From Parietaria judaica (Eukaryota > Streptophyta > Magnoliopsida > Rosales > Urticaceae), in assembly GCA_954871525.1 (NCBI GenBank), contig OX940865.1, positions 25,838,420-25,902,419 on the forward strand: a stretch of 64,000 nucleotides of DNA. Reading direction: 5' to 3'. The position numbers were made by a program, and so were the translations under genes. Positions 25,002 to 38,200 of the stretch are shown here, piece by piece. The notes under the pieces are model-generated. The model was given only the letters and a program-made list of their open reading frames with translations, ran no database searches and was not told where the DNA came from. The stretch's first letter is position 1. Every line of letters starts with the position of its first letter.

Positions 25002-25941
25002 TTATAATAATCAACAAAGGTTGTAGTGTATGTGTGTGTTATGCTAGTGATATAAATAATAATAAGATAGTATTATGGGCTTTAAAGAATGGGAAAAACC
25101 AAGGTATCCAATGTCCACTATCCAAACGTTGGTTACACATTGGTCTAAGGAGATTGAGAATCAATAGTAAAGTAGTACTACAAGAAAAAGAGGAATTAAA
25201 TATAACTATTATATTGGTATTGGAGAAGAAATCTACAAAATATATAAAATAAAATAAAAACAAGAAGATCCCATTTTCTCATTTTTAATACAAGGAAATT
25301 TATATGTCACCACATCATTGGCTCTTTACTTTTTATCATGTAACAAAATGCTGAATTCAATGAATTCCGACCGAATCTTCCTTGTAAACACTGAAATTTG
25401 TTTCTTCTATTAAAGAATTCGAATTTAAAAATAAATAAAATAACGAGTAAATGTTAATATAATAGTACACCTGAATTTATTTATGTATTATAACGTAATT
25501 AGGTATTAAGGTTTGTTGGATAGAATTTAGTACATAACAATAGTAAAAGAGTAATTTGTATATTCAGATCAAAAACATTTTCCCCTGATTTCTAGCTTTT
25601 CCTTACAATTTCCAAAATCGATTTTAGTAACAACAGATTTGCCAAACACCTTAATAGCAGTTTAATTTTAATAAAAACAAAAACAGGGTAATTTACGCTG
25701 AACCAAACGCACCCTATGTCAATTTGGAATTCAATCTTATTGCTACGAGGCGATGACCCGCATAGAAAGGAAATGGCCATAGAAGAATTATTAGAGGTAA
25801 CTCCCGTGACCACATATTTATCAGTAAATTATTCTTTTAATGAAAGTTTTTGCGATGAGTGAAGTTTATCTTTTGTCATTGATACTGTAAAGTTGACACA
25901 GTATAAAATTTAGTTTAGAAGTTCCATGTTGACCTATGCAG
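25002..25941. other. Intergenic or possible 5' part of the transportin pseudogene
   Basis: No exon matching the N-terminus of transportin is visible here. A short open stretch at about 25756-25797 (DPHRKEMAIEELLE, then GT) could be a decayed exon, but I cannot align it. The rest is AT-rich with nothing recognisable. Confidence 0.35.
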
Positions 25942-26420
25942 GTACTGCGTTACGACCATGGAAGTCTGACACAAGACAATCTTGACAACATCTTAGATGA
26001 GCTGTTGAAGGTTAGAAAGTTGTTCAGGGAAACATCCAGATTTGTTGTGAAAGTCATTTTGACAATTACACACCTTGTATGTTTATATATAGAATTTCCT
26101 GTTTTTTTAATGGTATTTTCACTACAGAATTTCGAATCCAATTCAAGCTCACTAAAAAGCCTGTCCTTGAGTTTTGTAAATCGATGTCTTAAGTTGCTGC
26201 CACAGGTAAGTGTATCTTTCTTGAGAGTCATAACTCGTACATATGTGATTCCTGTCAATAAGCTTCTTGTACGGGTTTATAACCTAGTTAGTCAATCTTT
26301 TTTGTTGAATTTCTTGTAGGTATTGATCAAGAGGATGTTAGACTATGTTGAAGCATTTACTTCCCTCTCGGTAGACGAATGTCCTGAAGTGAGGAAATTG
26401 GTTAGTTGCGGATGGGAACT

Positions 26421-27097
26421 AGCTAGGGCTGTAACTAAAACCCGGAATCCGGTTTTAAATCCGCATCCGCACCCGCATCCGATTTTAAAATCCGAATCCG
26501 AAATTGGATACGGATATCCGGATCCGGATTTAAAATCGGGTTCGGATAAGGGTTTTGGTATTTAAAAATCCGGATATCCGGATCCGGTTTAAAACCCGGT
26601 TTATTTTAATATTTTAATTATTTTATTTTATTTTTTATGTTAGGGTTACTTATTTATGTGTGATGCTTTTTTTTTAATTGTCATATCTTTTGCAGTTGAT
26701 GATGATGCACGAGAATGAAGAAGAGATGGTGCGGAATGAAGACGGCGATTTGAATGCATTTTTAATTTTATATGTATTATGTGACAACATGTATTAGATT
26801 TTTTCGCTTTTTTGGACAACGGGAAAATATGTAGACTTGTACGGGTTTTTTAGTCGTTAAAATTAACTTTTTTTTTAATAAATAAAAATCGGATCCGGAT
26901 ATTCGGATAATATCCGGATCTGGTTTTAAAACCGGATTCGGATCCGGATCCGGGTTTTTAAAACAGATATCCAGATTTTCGGATATTATCCGGTTTTCGG
27001 ATCCGGATCCGGATACCTATTTTCGGATATCCGGTTTTTCGGATCCGGATTCGGATAGTTCCGAAAAACCGGATATCCGATCCGGTTACACCCCTAA
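26421..27097. mobile_element. hAT-type element with GGATATCC/GGATCC repeats
   Basis: The insert is flanked by TGGGAACT on both sides (26413-26420 and 27098-27105), a perfect 8-base target duplication. Ends read (AGC)TAGGGCTGTAAC and GTTACACCCCTAA, an imperfect terminal inverted repeat of the hAT TAGGG type. Both subterminal regions are dense in GGATCCGG and GGATATCCGG. A middle stretch near 26690-26760 looks like the tail of a reading frame rich in E and M and may be residual transposase. The insertion lies at the 3' edge of a transportin exon, next to GTGAGTGG, the likely splice donor. Confidence 0.8.
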
Positions 27098-27109
27098 TGG
27101 GAACTGTGA

Positions 27110-27240
27110 GTGGTGAAACCAGAGCGGATATCCGGTATCCGAAACCGAAATCCGGATATCCCAAAATCACTATCCGAATTCGGATCCAAAAAACCGGATA
27201 CTTATTGTTTAAAATCCGGATTTATTATTCAATTCAGTTT
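27110..27240. mobile_element. Fragment of the GGATATCC-repeat hAT family
   Basis: Just beyond the 26421-27097 insertion, a second short tract again carries GCGGATATCCGG and CCGAATTCGGATCC motifs. It has no clear ends and may be an end fragment of another copy, or a product of a local rearrangement. Confidence 0.45.
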
Positions 27241-27654
27241 CGGACATTGGATCCGATAAAAAAATTAAAATATTTTTGGAAGCATAAAATATTATTTTGA
27301 TTAATCTATAAACATGTGATTACTACTATTTAAGGAAAAAAATTATTTTGTTTTAATAAAATATTAATTTTTAGGGGCCTCAATATGTTATATCTCCTAG
27401 CAAATAGTATTCAAGTTTTTCCTATAAAAGTTATCGTATTACATCTCCTTGGTTAATTCCATTTCTAGAATTTGTTCTTATCGATTTTCTACAATTTTTA
27501 TAGTATTGTTTGGATTGATTCCTATTAAACCAATCCCAAAATAATAAGAAAATAGATAAAGAGAGACGAACAAATCAAGTTACGCAAGTTGGCTATATAT
27601 ATGGAATTCCTTTTTTTATGTCTACTGTTAAACAGGTTTGTTCAACCCATGGTT

Positions 27655-28893
27655 TCGATTTTCGCGATAATCGAACGATTTATCGCTGAAAAACACTTCT
27701 CGGTAACTTATCTCCTCTAATCGTTATCTTTTTATACTTATCGCGATTTTTCGATTCGAAAAGCAAGTCATTTATCTCTCAAACTTATCAAGTGTATTTT
27801 CTCGAAAAGCAAGCTACTTTTCGGTCAAAAACGATAAGTCAACGCAGGTATAAATTTTTCTTTTTTTGCGGCAGAAGTTCCAACTTCTTTTAATTTCGAA
27901 ATTTAAATGTATTTTTAGGTTTTTTTTTAGTAGATCTTTAGTGTTTTGATGTTTAAATGTTGTATATGTATGAATCATGTCAATTTTTCAAATTTTTATT
28001 CTATATTTGTAGTAGTTACTTACAAAGATATTAGGTTGAATGAAAGTTACACATTGAGTTTCATATTAGTTTAATTGTACATTTTACGTTTTGAATCAAA
28101 TGTTGTTGAAATTGATTTTTTTTTTTAAGTATATGATGGAATATAGATGAATCAAGATGGTTTGTGTGATTTTTATTGATTTTTTGCAAATTTGGTTTAA
28201 ATTTAAGGGTTTATGCAAATTATTTCCAATTGCGACAAAAGTACCAATTTTCCTAAAAATAGTGAATTTGAGATATATTTTAATTTTTTTTTTTTTGTAA
28301 TTTCATTTTGTAACATTGTATATAATTAGGAAACTATTAGTTTGACATAATTATTTTTGTAATTGATGTTTTTCTGAATTATGACCCTATTGCGGCAAAA
28401 GTACATATTTTTGGAAATTAGTTAAGTTAAGCTAGTTAGTCTATTTTTTTTATGTAAAATCATTTTATAACATTGTATATAACTTATTAAATGTGAGGTT
28501 GACATAATTATTTTTAATTCGACGTTTTCCCGAATTGCAACCTTATTGCGGCAAAAGTAATTTTTTTTTAAATTGGTTAAATTGAGCTAGTTCTTCGTTT
28601 TTTTTTATGTAACTTCATTTTGTAACATTGTATATAATTCTGATATTGTGGTTCTGACATAATTAGTTTTGTAATTTGACGTTTTTCAATTATTAAGGAA
28701 AATATACATTTAGTATTTTAGTTATAAAAAATATTTTATGTATGAAAATATATATGAAAATATTTTATAAGTTTTCCATCGATAAATCTATCGATAAGCG
28801 ATTAATCCATCGATAAGTTCGATAAGTTTCGGTAACGGCAAACGATTAATTTTATAGGTTTTCCATCGATAAATCCATCGGTTGTAATCCTTG
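27655..28893. mobile_element. Probable degenerate element related to the CAAGG MITEs
   Basis: The tract begins CATGGTTTCGATTTTCG and ends near GTTGTAATCCTTG. It carries many CATCGATAA/CGATAAG repeats like those in the 9954-10395 element. The termini are poor matches, and I find no convincing target duplication. It lies within an intron-sized gap of the transportin pseudogene. Confidence 0.4.
28210..28690. repeat. Three tandem units of about 160 bases
   Basis: A unit containing TATTGCGGCAAAAGTA, a poly-T run, TAACATTGTATATAA and GACATAATTATTTT recurs near 28220, 28390 and 28545 with substantial drift. It lies inside the 27655-28893 tract. Confidence 0.75.
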
Positions 28894-31800
28894 CTCTATT
28901 TAATAGACTTTTTTCTGTCTTCATGTTCCACAGATTATTCATATTCTGCTAGCTAAACTAGATGACGCCCATCCTCTCGTACGGAGTATTTCCTGTTGGA
29001 GTATTTCTCAATTTAGTAAGGCAATTGTTCAGGTACAGTTGCACGCCCATTTCCACGCCCATAAATAAGAGTTCTATTGTCTCAATCATGCTCTCATGTT
29101 ACTTATTTCTTAGGGGTGAAATTTTATACTGGTTCCCCATTGAATGCCGGGATTGTTTTTCTAAAATCTTGAAATCATGATTTTTCCTGTCCAGCTTTTG
29201 AAACCGAGACTGGTTATGCTTTTTTGTAAACTGGTCCCGGTTTATATACATTTTTTTAATAATAATTCTAGGGTTAAAACTAAAATAATTTTCAATTTAT
29301 TTTTTATATATGTTTTTTGAGTTTCTACTATGTCATTTACTCGATTCATTTATAAATGATATGCTTAGTTGATTTCTGAGTTACTTTTTAAGTTTCTTAG
29401 TTCTTTTTAAAATAAGTACAAAATTTGGTTACCATAGATTCAAAATTTCCTGGGAAGACTGATAAGGGCCGAGAATCAATAATAGAAATGTCGTAAAGAG
29501 TAGCTCGGCGTGATATTTATTGATACAATTGACACAATTTTTTTCCTCTTTCTCTTCAGAGTTATGGGCTTGAGAATGATGAAAACAATTTTGAGAAAGT
29601 TCTTACCAGTTTGTTGCTCAAACTAACGGACTCCTACAAGCGGGTTCAGGATGCTGCTTGGTCAGCTTTTGGTACATTCATAGAGGTTCACAATGCTATG
29701 AGATCTATTTCTTTCATGTTTTTTTTTTTTGCGTATACTTTTAGGTTTTAGCTTTCAATGGTTTCAATATATTTGCAGGAAGCAGGTGTCCAGTTAGTGC
29801 CATATTTAGACGATACTTTGTACTGTCTCATTATCACAACTAGCATGTTTAAGGTAATACTCGCACAGCATCCACAACATATTTTTATCTTATGACTCCA
29901 AATAAGCATTGAACTACTTTTTACCCATAGATGGGCCAGTGTTTTGTTCTCACCTTTTTAACATTAATTTCAGAGGCCCGAACTTAGAATTGTTTACGAT
30001 AGAGTTGGAACTCTCGCAGTTGTTGTTGGTGGAGTGACAAAGATCGAATATATCCTGCAACAAACTATATTTTACAATTAAAAAGTTGATAGATAATCTA
30101 TCAACACAATTATTATTAATAAACTCTTTAGTTGTAAGATGTAAGATAGGATCTTCATAATTAACTTTATAATCACCAGTAGTTGTATTGTACTGCAGGA
30201 GCTATGCAGTAATTTATGAACATGTATGACTCATTTTTTCTAGTAAGTTATTGCAGGAGCTATACAATGATTTATTATATATTCATAATCAATTCAACGC
30301 CTCATCCGTCTCTGAACTGACTTTTTGATGATTCAGTATCATGATCACCTGGTGCAACCATTGATATTAATGTTGCAAGACCTTCCAACCACGGACAAAG
30401 ATCCTATTACTTCTAGAGCGTGTTACATCTATATCAGATGTACATTTTTAACTCCGCTTAGTAATAAAGAAATTACTAGTTGCTGATTCCTTTTTCGTTG
30501 TTCTATCTGAAAACTCATTCTTCAAAACGCATGTCATTGACGTACAAAGGAGATAACAATTTAACAATGGTAATTTGTTTTTCCTTTTGGAGGCGCTATA
30601 GCGTGGATTCTTAACATATGTTGAGTCTGTATTTTCAAAATGCATTGACATTTGTCAATTATATACTGAAAAAGTATTTGCTAGCCCCGTAACCAATTCT
30701 TTTAACAACATTCATTTATCTGATTTTGTGAGATGTTTGAACTGTCTATTCCTTGTTCAACTTTTAAGTTTGTTTGAGCGTGTTTTGGACTTGCAATGCA
30801 GAGTCAGCGCGTTGGTGAAGATGTCATTGTGTGGTCACTTCAGCTACTCTCGAGACTTGCAAACATTGATGGCGAGAGTATGACGCAATTGGTAACATCA
30901 TATCTATAATTCCGTCATGAAATAAGATTCATATACAATAGATTGTTTGTTATAGTTAAAAGTGATTGGCATCGACTTTTGTTTACAGGATTGTCGTGGA
31001 AATTTGTAAGACCTACTATTCAAATACTGCAAAGATGATGTTGCTAAAATCCAACGGAATGCATTTGCATTACGTAGCGACCTTGTAAAAGTAAGTATAT
31101 AATATATCTTGATTGCATCTCTTAATTCTGGTTAGGAGATCAATCGACCGGTTAAGGAAATTAGCGCAGTTACAATGGGGAAGATCGCGTACTTTTATAC
31201 AAATCTTGTATCCACTCGTATCAAAGAGGCCTCCAAACCTTGGTGTATGGCTTTGTCCAAGTATGTCTCGGTTCTGCGTCCTACTTTTTCGTTTCCATTT
31301 ATAAATTATCAATAATTCATTCCATTTATTTTGTAATAGGATTGCCGACGGTGTTGAGAAACATTATGCATTATGGGGTCTATGCCAAGTGGTATGCATA
31401 TCTTTATATTTTATCGACTTAATATTTGGATCAATCTGATTGAATTAAATTTTGGTTTCGGGTTTCAGGTTAAAATAAAAGCATTAGGAGAAGTGAAAAC
31501 GCTCCTCTCGGTGTGCCTAGCATTTGCAAGTTGGGATGTAAGGACCAAGTTACATAAAACTTAATATGTATGTTATGTTGTCAGTAAAAGCTAAAGTGTT
31601 GAATTCATATGTCTATTTAGGACATGGATCAAGCTCTTGGCAAGGAAGTTTCTCAGGCCTTGCAACAGTGTAAGCAGGTAATTTTTCTACTTGGTGTTGC
31701 GAAAATAATTAGTCTATTACTCTTTTACATAATTTATCTATCTGATTTACGTTAAATTGCAGTAGAACTTTCAGGCAAAATTACTAACTTACCCGAGACA

Positions 31801-32806
31801 CGTATGTCATTAGTTGTGTTTATGCTCCATTAGGGGTGTTTTGCACTAAAAGAGGAAACCACCTTAGTTATTTTTCTGTCTTGATTGGTTGTATGTTCCT
31901 ATCAAAGACTTCTTATGGTAAGCATTGGATTGTTTGCGAATAAAAGACATTCTAAGACGTTTGCGTATCTCGAGAATTAACCAATGAGGTGCATTCCCGT
32001 TGGCCTATTGATATGTGTTCGGTTTTGTTTGGGTCCCAATATTTTACATTATGTTATAATTATTTTGCAGAGGGAAGATGAATGGGAAAATTGCTTCTTG
32101 GCTTTGAAGATGCCGGCAAAAACAAAGCTGGCTAAATATATCAAGAGGGAGCAATCCTAAACATGCGGTTTTTTGCGGTTTTCTCCGTGCACGGAGTTTT
32201 GCGGCTGGATTGAGTTTGACTTTGTCTATCATTTTGTGTATTGTGCTTCTCATTATTGTGATAAAAGTGGAAAATAGTTGAGCGCTTGATTAGGGATAGG
32301 CTTTGTCATTGTGGTTGTGTTTTCCAAGCTGGTAGACCCGCACTCGTGACGTACAAGCGAAAGAAAGAAAGAAAAAAACGATTTTGAAGTGCCCTTATTG
32401 TCATTTAGCACTTGTTGTCATGTACAGTTTTAACATTTTTCTTGTCACTTCTATTAGAGCTGCGTTTCGCGACGGAAAGCAGCGCGTCGCGACGAGTCGC
32501 GACGCTTGTTGGGGAATCGCGACGAGTCGCGATTTTGTGGCAAAAGTCGCGATTTGGCCAGGCGTCGCGACCTGTTGGATGGCAATTCGCGTGAAGCCAT
32601 CCAACGGCCCAGATTTGTGATCCGCGTTATTTTGTCTTTTTGTGGCATAAATAACACATTTTTTACTCGAAATTAATTACCCAACCACAATTTTTATCCA
32701 CCTTACTCGAATTCCAACCCAAAAATTTCAAATTTCAATATTTTTCCCCCAACTTTATTCACCCACCTCAATAATTATTCACCCACCCAACTCTCTCTTC
32801 AAATCC

Positions 32807-32814
32807 TATAAATA
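32807..32814 (+). promoter_or_regulatory. TATA box of hAT transposase
   Basis: TATAAATA lies 113 bases upstream of the transposase ATG at 32927. A CT-rich leader between them fits a plant hAT promoter. Confidence 0.5.
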
Positions 32815-32926
32815 CCACCTCTCCCACCCTCATTTCCTCACCAACAATCTTCCAACTCTCTCTCAAATTCTCTCAACTCTCTAAGTTTTTTCCGCTCTAA
32901 AGCTCTCAAGTCTCAAATTTCCCATT

Positions 32927-33762
32927 ATGTCTCGAAGAAGCGGTAGTTCCGGGGATCGAAGAGCTAGGGATTTGCAACCCCAATTTATTCGTGCGGGGCC
33001 AGATCAAGCTACGCCCGAGGGCTATATTCCCGTTATGCTACCGAAAATGACCCTATTATTTCTCCGCTTATTGAGTCTATGGTTTTGAAATTCAAGTCTT
33101 ATTGGGATCCACCCCCGTTTTCATTTTGCTTCGGTGCTATTCTAGACCCTCGTCTTTCGGATGCGTATGGGCCAATGATGATAGCGATCGGAGAAAACAT
33201 AGGGGCGGATTATCGTAATTATGCTAACGTTGTTAATGAAGCTTTTTATGCATTGTACAGTGAATACAACAAACGGTTCCCACAGTTCAACGCACATGAG
33301 GAGCAAAGGGCAGTGATGGCAAGCCCAACCAAGACGGGATTAGACTTCAGCCGGAGACTCAAGCAAATGCTAAGTCGCGGGGAATCCACTACGCCGTTGG
33401 CGGGCGACACTGAAGGCCTACCGGCAGAATTGAAGCGCTACTACGGCTTGCTATTCGATGAAGAATCCGACGAGTTCGACGCCATTAAGTGGTGGAAGAA
33501 TCAAAGGGACAGATTTCCGATATTGGCGAGAATGGCGAGGGATATACTGTCCATCCCCATATCCAGCGTTGCTTCGGAGAGCGTTTTCAGTACGGCTCAA
33601 TATCTCATCAACGACCGGCGGGCGTCAACCACCAGCACACACGTCGAGGAAATAGTGGTGTTGAATGATTTGTTGTTCCAGCCCCCCGTGATTGCCGAAC
33701 GCTCCGAACCAAGCGAACTGGAGCTAATGACGGAAAGGTTCAACGCAATGTTCCCCGAGTAA
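32927..33762 (+). pseudogene. hAT transposase, internally deleted
   Basis: The ATG at 32927 opens a frame of about 53 codons (MSRRSGSSGDRRARDLQ...) that ends at a TGA near 33086. The downstream frame, open from 33079 to 33762 (227 codons), is in a different register. It contains the conserved C-terminal region of RICESLEEPER/Ac-type transposases: WWKNQRDRFPILARMARD followed by SSVASESVFS and LNDLL, the hAT dimerisation domain. The BED zinc finger and most of the RNase H-like catalytic core are missing, so head and tail appear joined by an internal deletion that also shifted frame. It cannot encode an active transposase but could still encode a dimerisation-domain fragment. Confidence 0.85.
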
Positions 33763-33910
33763 TGATGTGCTCTTTCCTCTCTTGGTTTTATGTCCCTAAG
33801 GAGGGTTTTACAAGAGAGGTTTTAGTGAGGCATCTTGTAATATTTACACTGAATATTTACAGCTCTCTTCCACCTTATTGTAATATTCACAATGAATAAT
33901 ACAACTTTTT

Positions 33911-34242
33911 TTTAAATATCTCGTCTTATCGTATTTATTTATTTGTTCATTAAATTTGTTCAAATTATTAATATGTTACAAATTAATATTTATTAACATA
34001 TGTTATAAACTAAAAACTAACATATAAATCAAAATTAATAATATGTTACAAATTAATAAATTATATACAAACTTAAATTCATTTCAAGATATTTAACATA
34101 ATTAAATATCATCTTGAAATAATTAACATACTTAAATATCATTTTGAAATAATTGGCAAAGTTTGAAAATTAAATTCGAATAAAATTTGATAAAATTAAA
34201 CATTTCAAACGAACAGATATTTATGCCGCAATAAAGCCACAA
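33911..34242. other. AT-rich spacer
   Basis: Low-complexity AT sequence contains repeated AATATGTTACAAATTAATA-like runs and leads to the boundary of the right inverted arm. No gene is visible. Confidence 0.6.
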
Positions 34243-34821
34243 AATTCTATTAACACTTGAAATTTATGTGAAAGTCTTATTCTCAATACTTGAATGGTAG
34301 GTTGCCACATCACTTGTTAGTTATAAAATAGATATATAGATAGATTGAGTTGGATTTTGAACATACAATCACTAGCCAATAACTAAACAAGATCTAGTTG
34401 GCATCACTAGCCATGACGTTGAAAATAGTGTTTTTTTTTTTTGCCTGAAATTATTATATATATATAATATATATATAGATTTACCCTCTTAAAATATCTA
34501 TATCAATTATTTATTTAATATATTTAATTGATTGAATTTATCAAATTATGTAATCTATAATACAGAAACAATTTATAATACAACAACGGCATTTGAAATA
34601 CTAAAACACCATCATGTATTAGTACCAAAACACAATTAACATTACGATTTGAAATTATTATAGTAGATATGTATTCATATATGTAAATAAATAAAATATC
34701 CCATTGACGTATAAACTTGCCAATAACCGATTTAGTGTTAACTAATCACTATTGAAATCTTTCTATATTAAAGCCAAAAGCTTCAAGTTCTATGGAGATC
34801 TTGTTAAGGCACTTGTTAGTC

Positions 34822-34824
34822 TCT

Positions 34825-34861
<37 letters not shown>
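34822..34861. repeat. Compound microsatellite (CT)n(TA)n
   Basis: This is the right-arm counterpart of 4139-4235, with about ten CT and ten TA units. Confidence 0.9.
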
Positions 34862-35263
34862 CAAATTTTATATAATAAATGAAGTTTATCAATTGCGATT
34901 CAAATCTCTATGAAGATCATTATTTATATCCACATTTATAGTGAAGTCAAGTATAATAAACCCCACATTTTTTCTTCTTCTGAACTTACCATATTTATGA
35001 AATATGCTCAACCTTTTAGTTATCGGTTTAAAATATCAATGGCATCACTAAGAAAGTAGATTAAAGTATATTGACATAAGGCTAAGCAATCGTGTCAAAG
35101 CATAAGGCTAAGCAATTCCCCAAAACAACCACAAACATAAGGCTAAGCAATCGTGTTAAAGCATAACACAACACTCCAAAGGGAAGAACAACAAAGACCG
35201 TCAGTCCAAACTTAACCGTTCTTAAACCATCCTAATTTTTATCATGAAGCGAAGCGATCATTT

Positions 35264-38200
35264 CTATTTTGGCTTCCACGAGCGCGAAGTGCTACGATCT
35301 TCTGGAACTGTCAAAAGAATCAAGCGAATTCGTCCGAATAAGATAATGTTAATAGCCTCATGGTGTAAATTCAAACTAGCAAAATGTAATCATTATTAAA
35401 ATTACACGTAAACGGAGTTTTTATTTGGCTTAAATCACCAATATAATTCTCAAAGCGTCGAAAAAAATGTGAGGGGTGGTCCTTGATAAGCATACAGAAC
35501 AAGCCACTTGAAACACAAGATTTTTTTTTTGTAACCATTAAAAGCAGAGAAAATTGTCCGGCAAAACTCATAAAATAAAGTCACAAAAAAAATTGTATTT
35601 TTTGAATGAAAATATTGATTCGACCACAAACCTTCATTTTGAGTCGTCCATGAAGTAAATTCAGACAGATGGCATGTCGACTTCGACTTCGACGCGTCTG
35701 TCAAAGGAATTCGTCACATTAGTGAAACTAAGAGCAAATTAAGAGGTCAAACTACATAAGACTGAAAACAAAATCAAAATCGAAACCGAAATAAAAAATC
35801 ATTCGAGAATTAGGTTTCAAAAGCATATGTACAGGGAAAATACAGTCTTGGACCATCAAATCACCCAAAAAATTCTCATCGAGAAGAATTGGCCGGAAAA
35901 AAAATAATTTGACACCTCAACTATAATGTAATTGTTGCAATTTACGTAACGATAATTTAATCAAACAAAAACATTTGATACTTGTGCCACTATAAACCCT
36001 AAAACGAAGAATACCTAGAAGCGCTCTTTCATCGGCACTTGTCGTTGGAAAGTGCACCGCAGGCCTGATGAACTCCAATTTCTTGTCTGCAATTGGGTTT
36101 TTTCCGCAATTAACTTTGGCTTCATAGAACTTCTCATCCGATGCCTTAATGGTCATCCAATAGGTAGTACGATATGTGAGCCGTCGCCCATTCACACCCA
36201 TGAGCCTCACGAACTCGAGCTTATCACCCTGATTAATCATAGACATTACATTGCAGAATTGTTCTTCAAGACAAGACATATCACTTGTTACAATCTCCAG
36301 GAGTTTGTTAAGAGAATAGAAACGAAAACAACCCTATGACCAAAAATCAAGAGAAAAAAAGAAGGAAAAAGAAAAACACATTCCTCGAATTAATACCTCA
36401 TCCTTGTTTAACTGGCCGAGTGCAAATCGTGCGCAATCAATCGCCTGCGTATCTTCAGTGTTGTAGTTCTTAACCGGACTATATATGTAAGTGTTAAGTT
36501 CCTCCAAATCACCCACGTAGAATCCCTACATATTTTATAAACATTAACAATGTATATTGATACGTAGGATGATCAAGAGCAATAATACTAATAAATAACG
36601 ATAACCAATTGATTTCGTCACAGAAAGAGATTCGGTACCCTACAAGAAACAATAATTGTATAAAGAATCTATATTTGTGATTACTACAGCTAAATTTTTT
36701 TAAGAAAGGCTTGACCAATTGAGGTTCCTACAGAGGTGAAAACCTCTTCGTAACACGTCTTGGCAATACACTCACTCACACTACTTACCAATAATATTAT
36801 GATTTACGCATAAGTACAAACAGAAAGTACCTCAGTAGACATCATCACATTAAAATATTTCCTATCTAGAGCGAGCACCTCAGCTACATAAAGGAAAAAA
36901 AAAAAACATTAGATACATATATACATATAAAAGGAGTCAAAACACAGAACTTAGCATAGCAAAAGAGAAGAACAAAAAGGTAATAAACATAAAGCTCAAA
37001 TTGTCCAACATCCTAGATCAGGCCAGTCTTGTCAAGTAAGAAAATATTTCTATCATATGGAATTCAAAGTTATCCTTTGTATTGCATCTCACGTTATTAA
37101 AAGAGGAAGTCGTAAGGATCGATCACATATATGCATTACATACCAAAAATAGAGGGGTAATAATAGAAATAAGTATAGATAAAAAGATAACATAGAAGTA
37201 CCTGGAGCTCGCTCGAAAGCCTTAGTATCACGATTATATTTAAATGGAAACTGGTCTGGAAAAAAAAAAGTTTCTTGTTAAAGCCCGTGTTAAAATAGAT
37301 GGAAAATCATAACAGAAGTTAAAACCCATGTTAAGATAGATAAAAAGAAATTTAGCATAATAGTACCTTGAGATCGAATCCAACCACCATGCAAGACTTT
37401 CGCTGGCTTCATGTCTGGAAAAGAATGTTTCTTGTTAAAGTCCGTGTTAAAATAGATGACAAAAAATTAATACAACAGTAGCCAAAATCCATGTTAGAAA
37501 AGATAAAAAGATATTTAACATAAAAGTACCTTTAGCCCAATTAGGAGCACGGGTGATTTTGGTTGGCTTGTTCTCTGAGAAAAGAACGTTTCTTGCTTAA
37601 GCCCGTGTTAAAAGGAATGGAAATTAGCATAATTGTCGGAAAAATCCACGTTGGAATAGATAAAAAGAATATTTAACATAACATTACCTTGATACCACGC
37701 TAGCAAATCTATAGGAGGCTTGATTGTGTCTAGGAAAAAAAATGTTTGCTGTGTTAAAGAGACTGATAAACGAAGTAAAATGAGTCGATACTAAAAGTGT
37801 AACAGTACCGACAATAGAGAGCATAGAACAGTACCTGTAGATTGTTCAGCAACTTTAGATTTATATGGTTGACGGCCTGGAAAAGAATTAGAATGTTTGT
37901 TGTTAAAGTCGAGGTTAAAATAGATGAAAACAACTTAATTATCAAAACAGTACCTCGAGGAGGTGAGGGCATATCCAAGCAATTATCAGGATTGTATGTA
38001 AGTGGCCCGTCCGCTGGGAAAGAATGTTTCTTGGTAAAATAAATGAAAAAGAAAGTTAATCATAAAAGAAGAAGATTAACATACCAGTACTGTGTCGAGG
38101 GTCCGGTATATAACCATAGAATGGATGTGAAGGCTCCGGGTCTGGTTAAAACAAATTTCTTGTTAAAGACGGCCAAGTAAGATGACTCAATATTAAATAA

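Larger units (their letters stand above)
25942..32160 (+). pseudogene. Transportin-1 (importin beta-2) pseudogene
   Basis: Exon-sized pieces match plant transportin-1, a karyopherin built of HEAT repeats that imports RNA-binding proteins, in collinear order. Approximate pieces: 25942-26010 (SLTQDNLDNILDELLK), 26128-26205, 26320-26420 (CPEVRKLV), 28934-29032 (VRSISCW), 29560-29685 (NFEKVL...KRVQDAA), 29779-29853 (LVPYL), 29974-30050 (LRIVYD), 30337-30436, 30802-30891, 30989-31090, 31136-31260 (KPWCMALS), 31340-31391 (WGLCQV), 31469-31537, 31621-31677 and 32071-32160, with TAA at the usual C-terminus. Together they cover about half of the roughly 890-residue family length. The N-terminal exons, the region between EVRKL and the VRSISCW repeat, and one exon before 31136 are missing. 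An in-frame TAA at 31007-31009 falls in the NLRDLL motif, and a 677-base transposon sits at the end of the third piece. Several splice sites are irregular. I judge it a pseudogene. Confidence 0.85.
32455..33900 (+). mobile_element. hAT transposon remnant, TAGAGCTGC family
   Basis: The 5' end TAGAGCTGCGTTTCGCGACG matches the termini of the small elements at 48344, 55750 and 57597. It is followed by many GCGACGAGTCGCGA subterminal repeats, then an AT-rich leader, a TATAAATA box at 32807-32814 and a transposase remnant at 32927-33762. A transcription-tail-like region follows to about 33900. I cannot find the 3' terminal repeat or the matching target duplication (ACTTCTAT expected), so the right edge is uncertain and may be deleted. 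Confidence 0.7.

Noticed and set aside
28210..28690. Regularly spaced repeats that might suggest a CRISPR-like array
   Set aside because: Only three diverged 160-base tandem units without uniform short repeats and unique spacers. The sequence is clearly a plant nuclear one.
30001..30340. Possible U12-type intron (ATATCCT donor) in the transportin pseudogene
   Set aside because: The donor phase does not match the downstream exon phase, and the branch-site match is weak. Decay of an ordinary donor is more likely.
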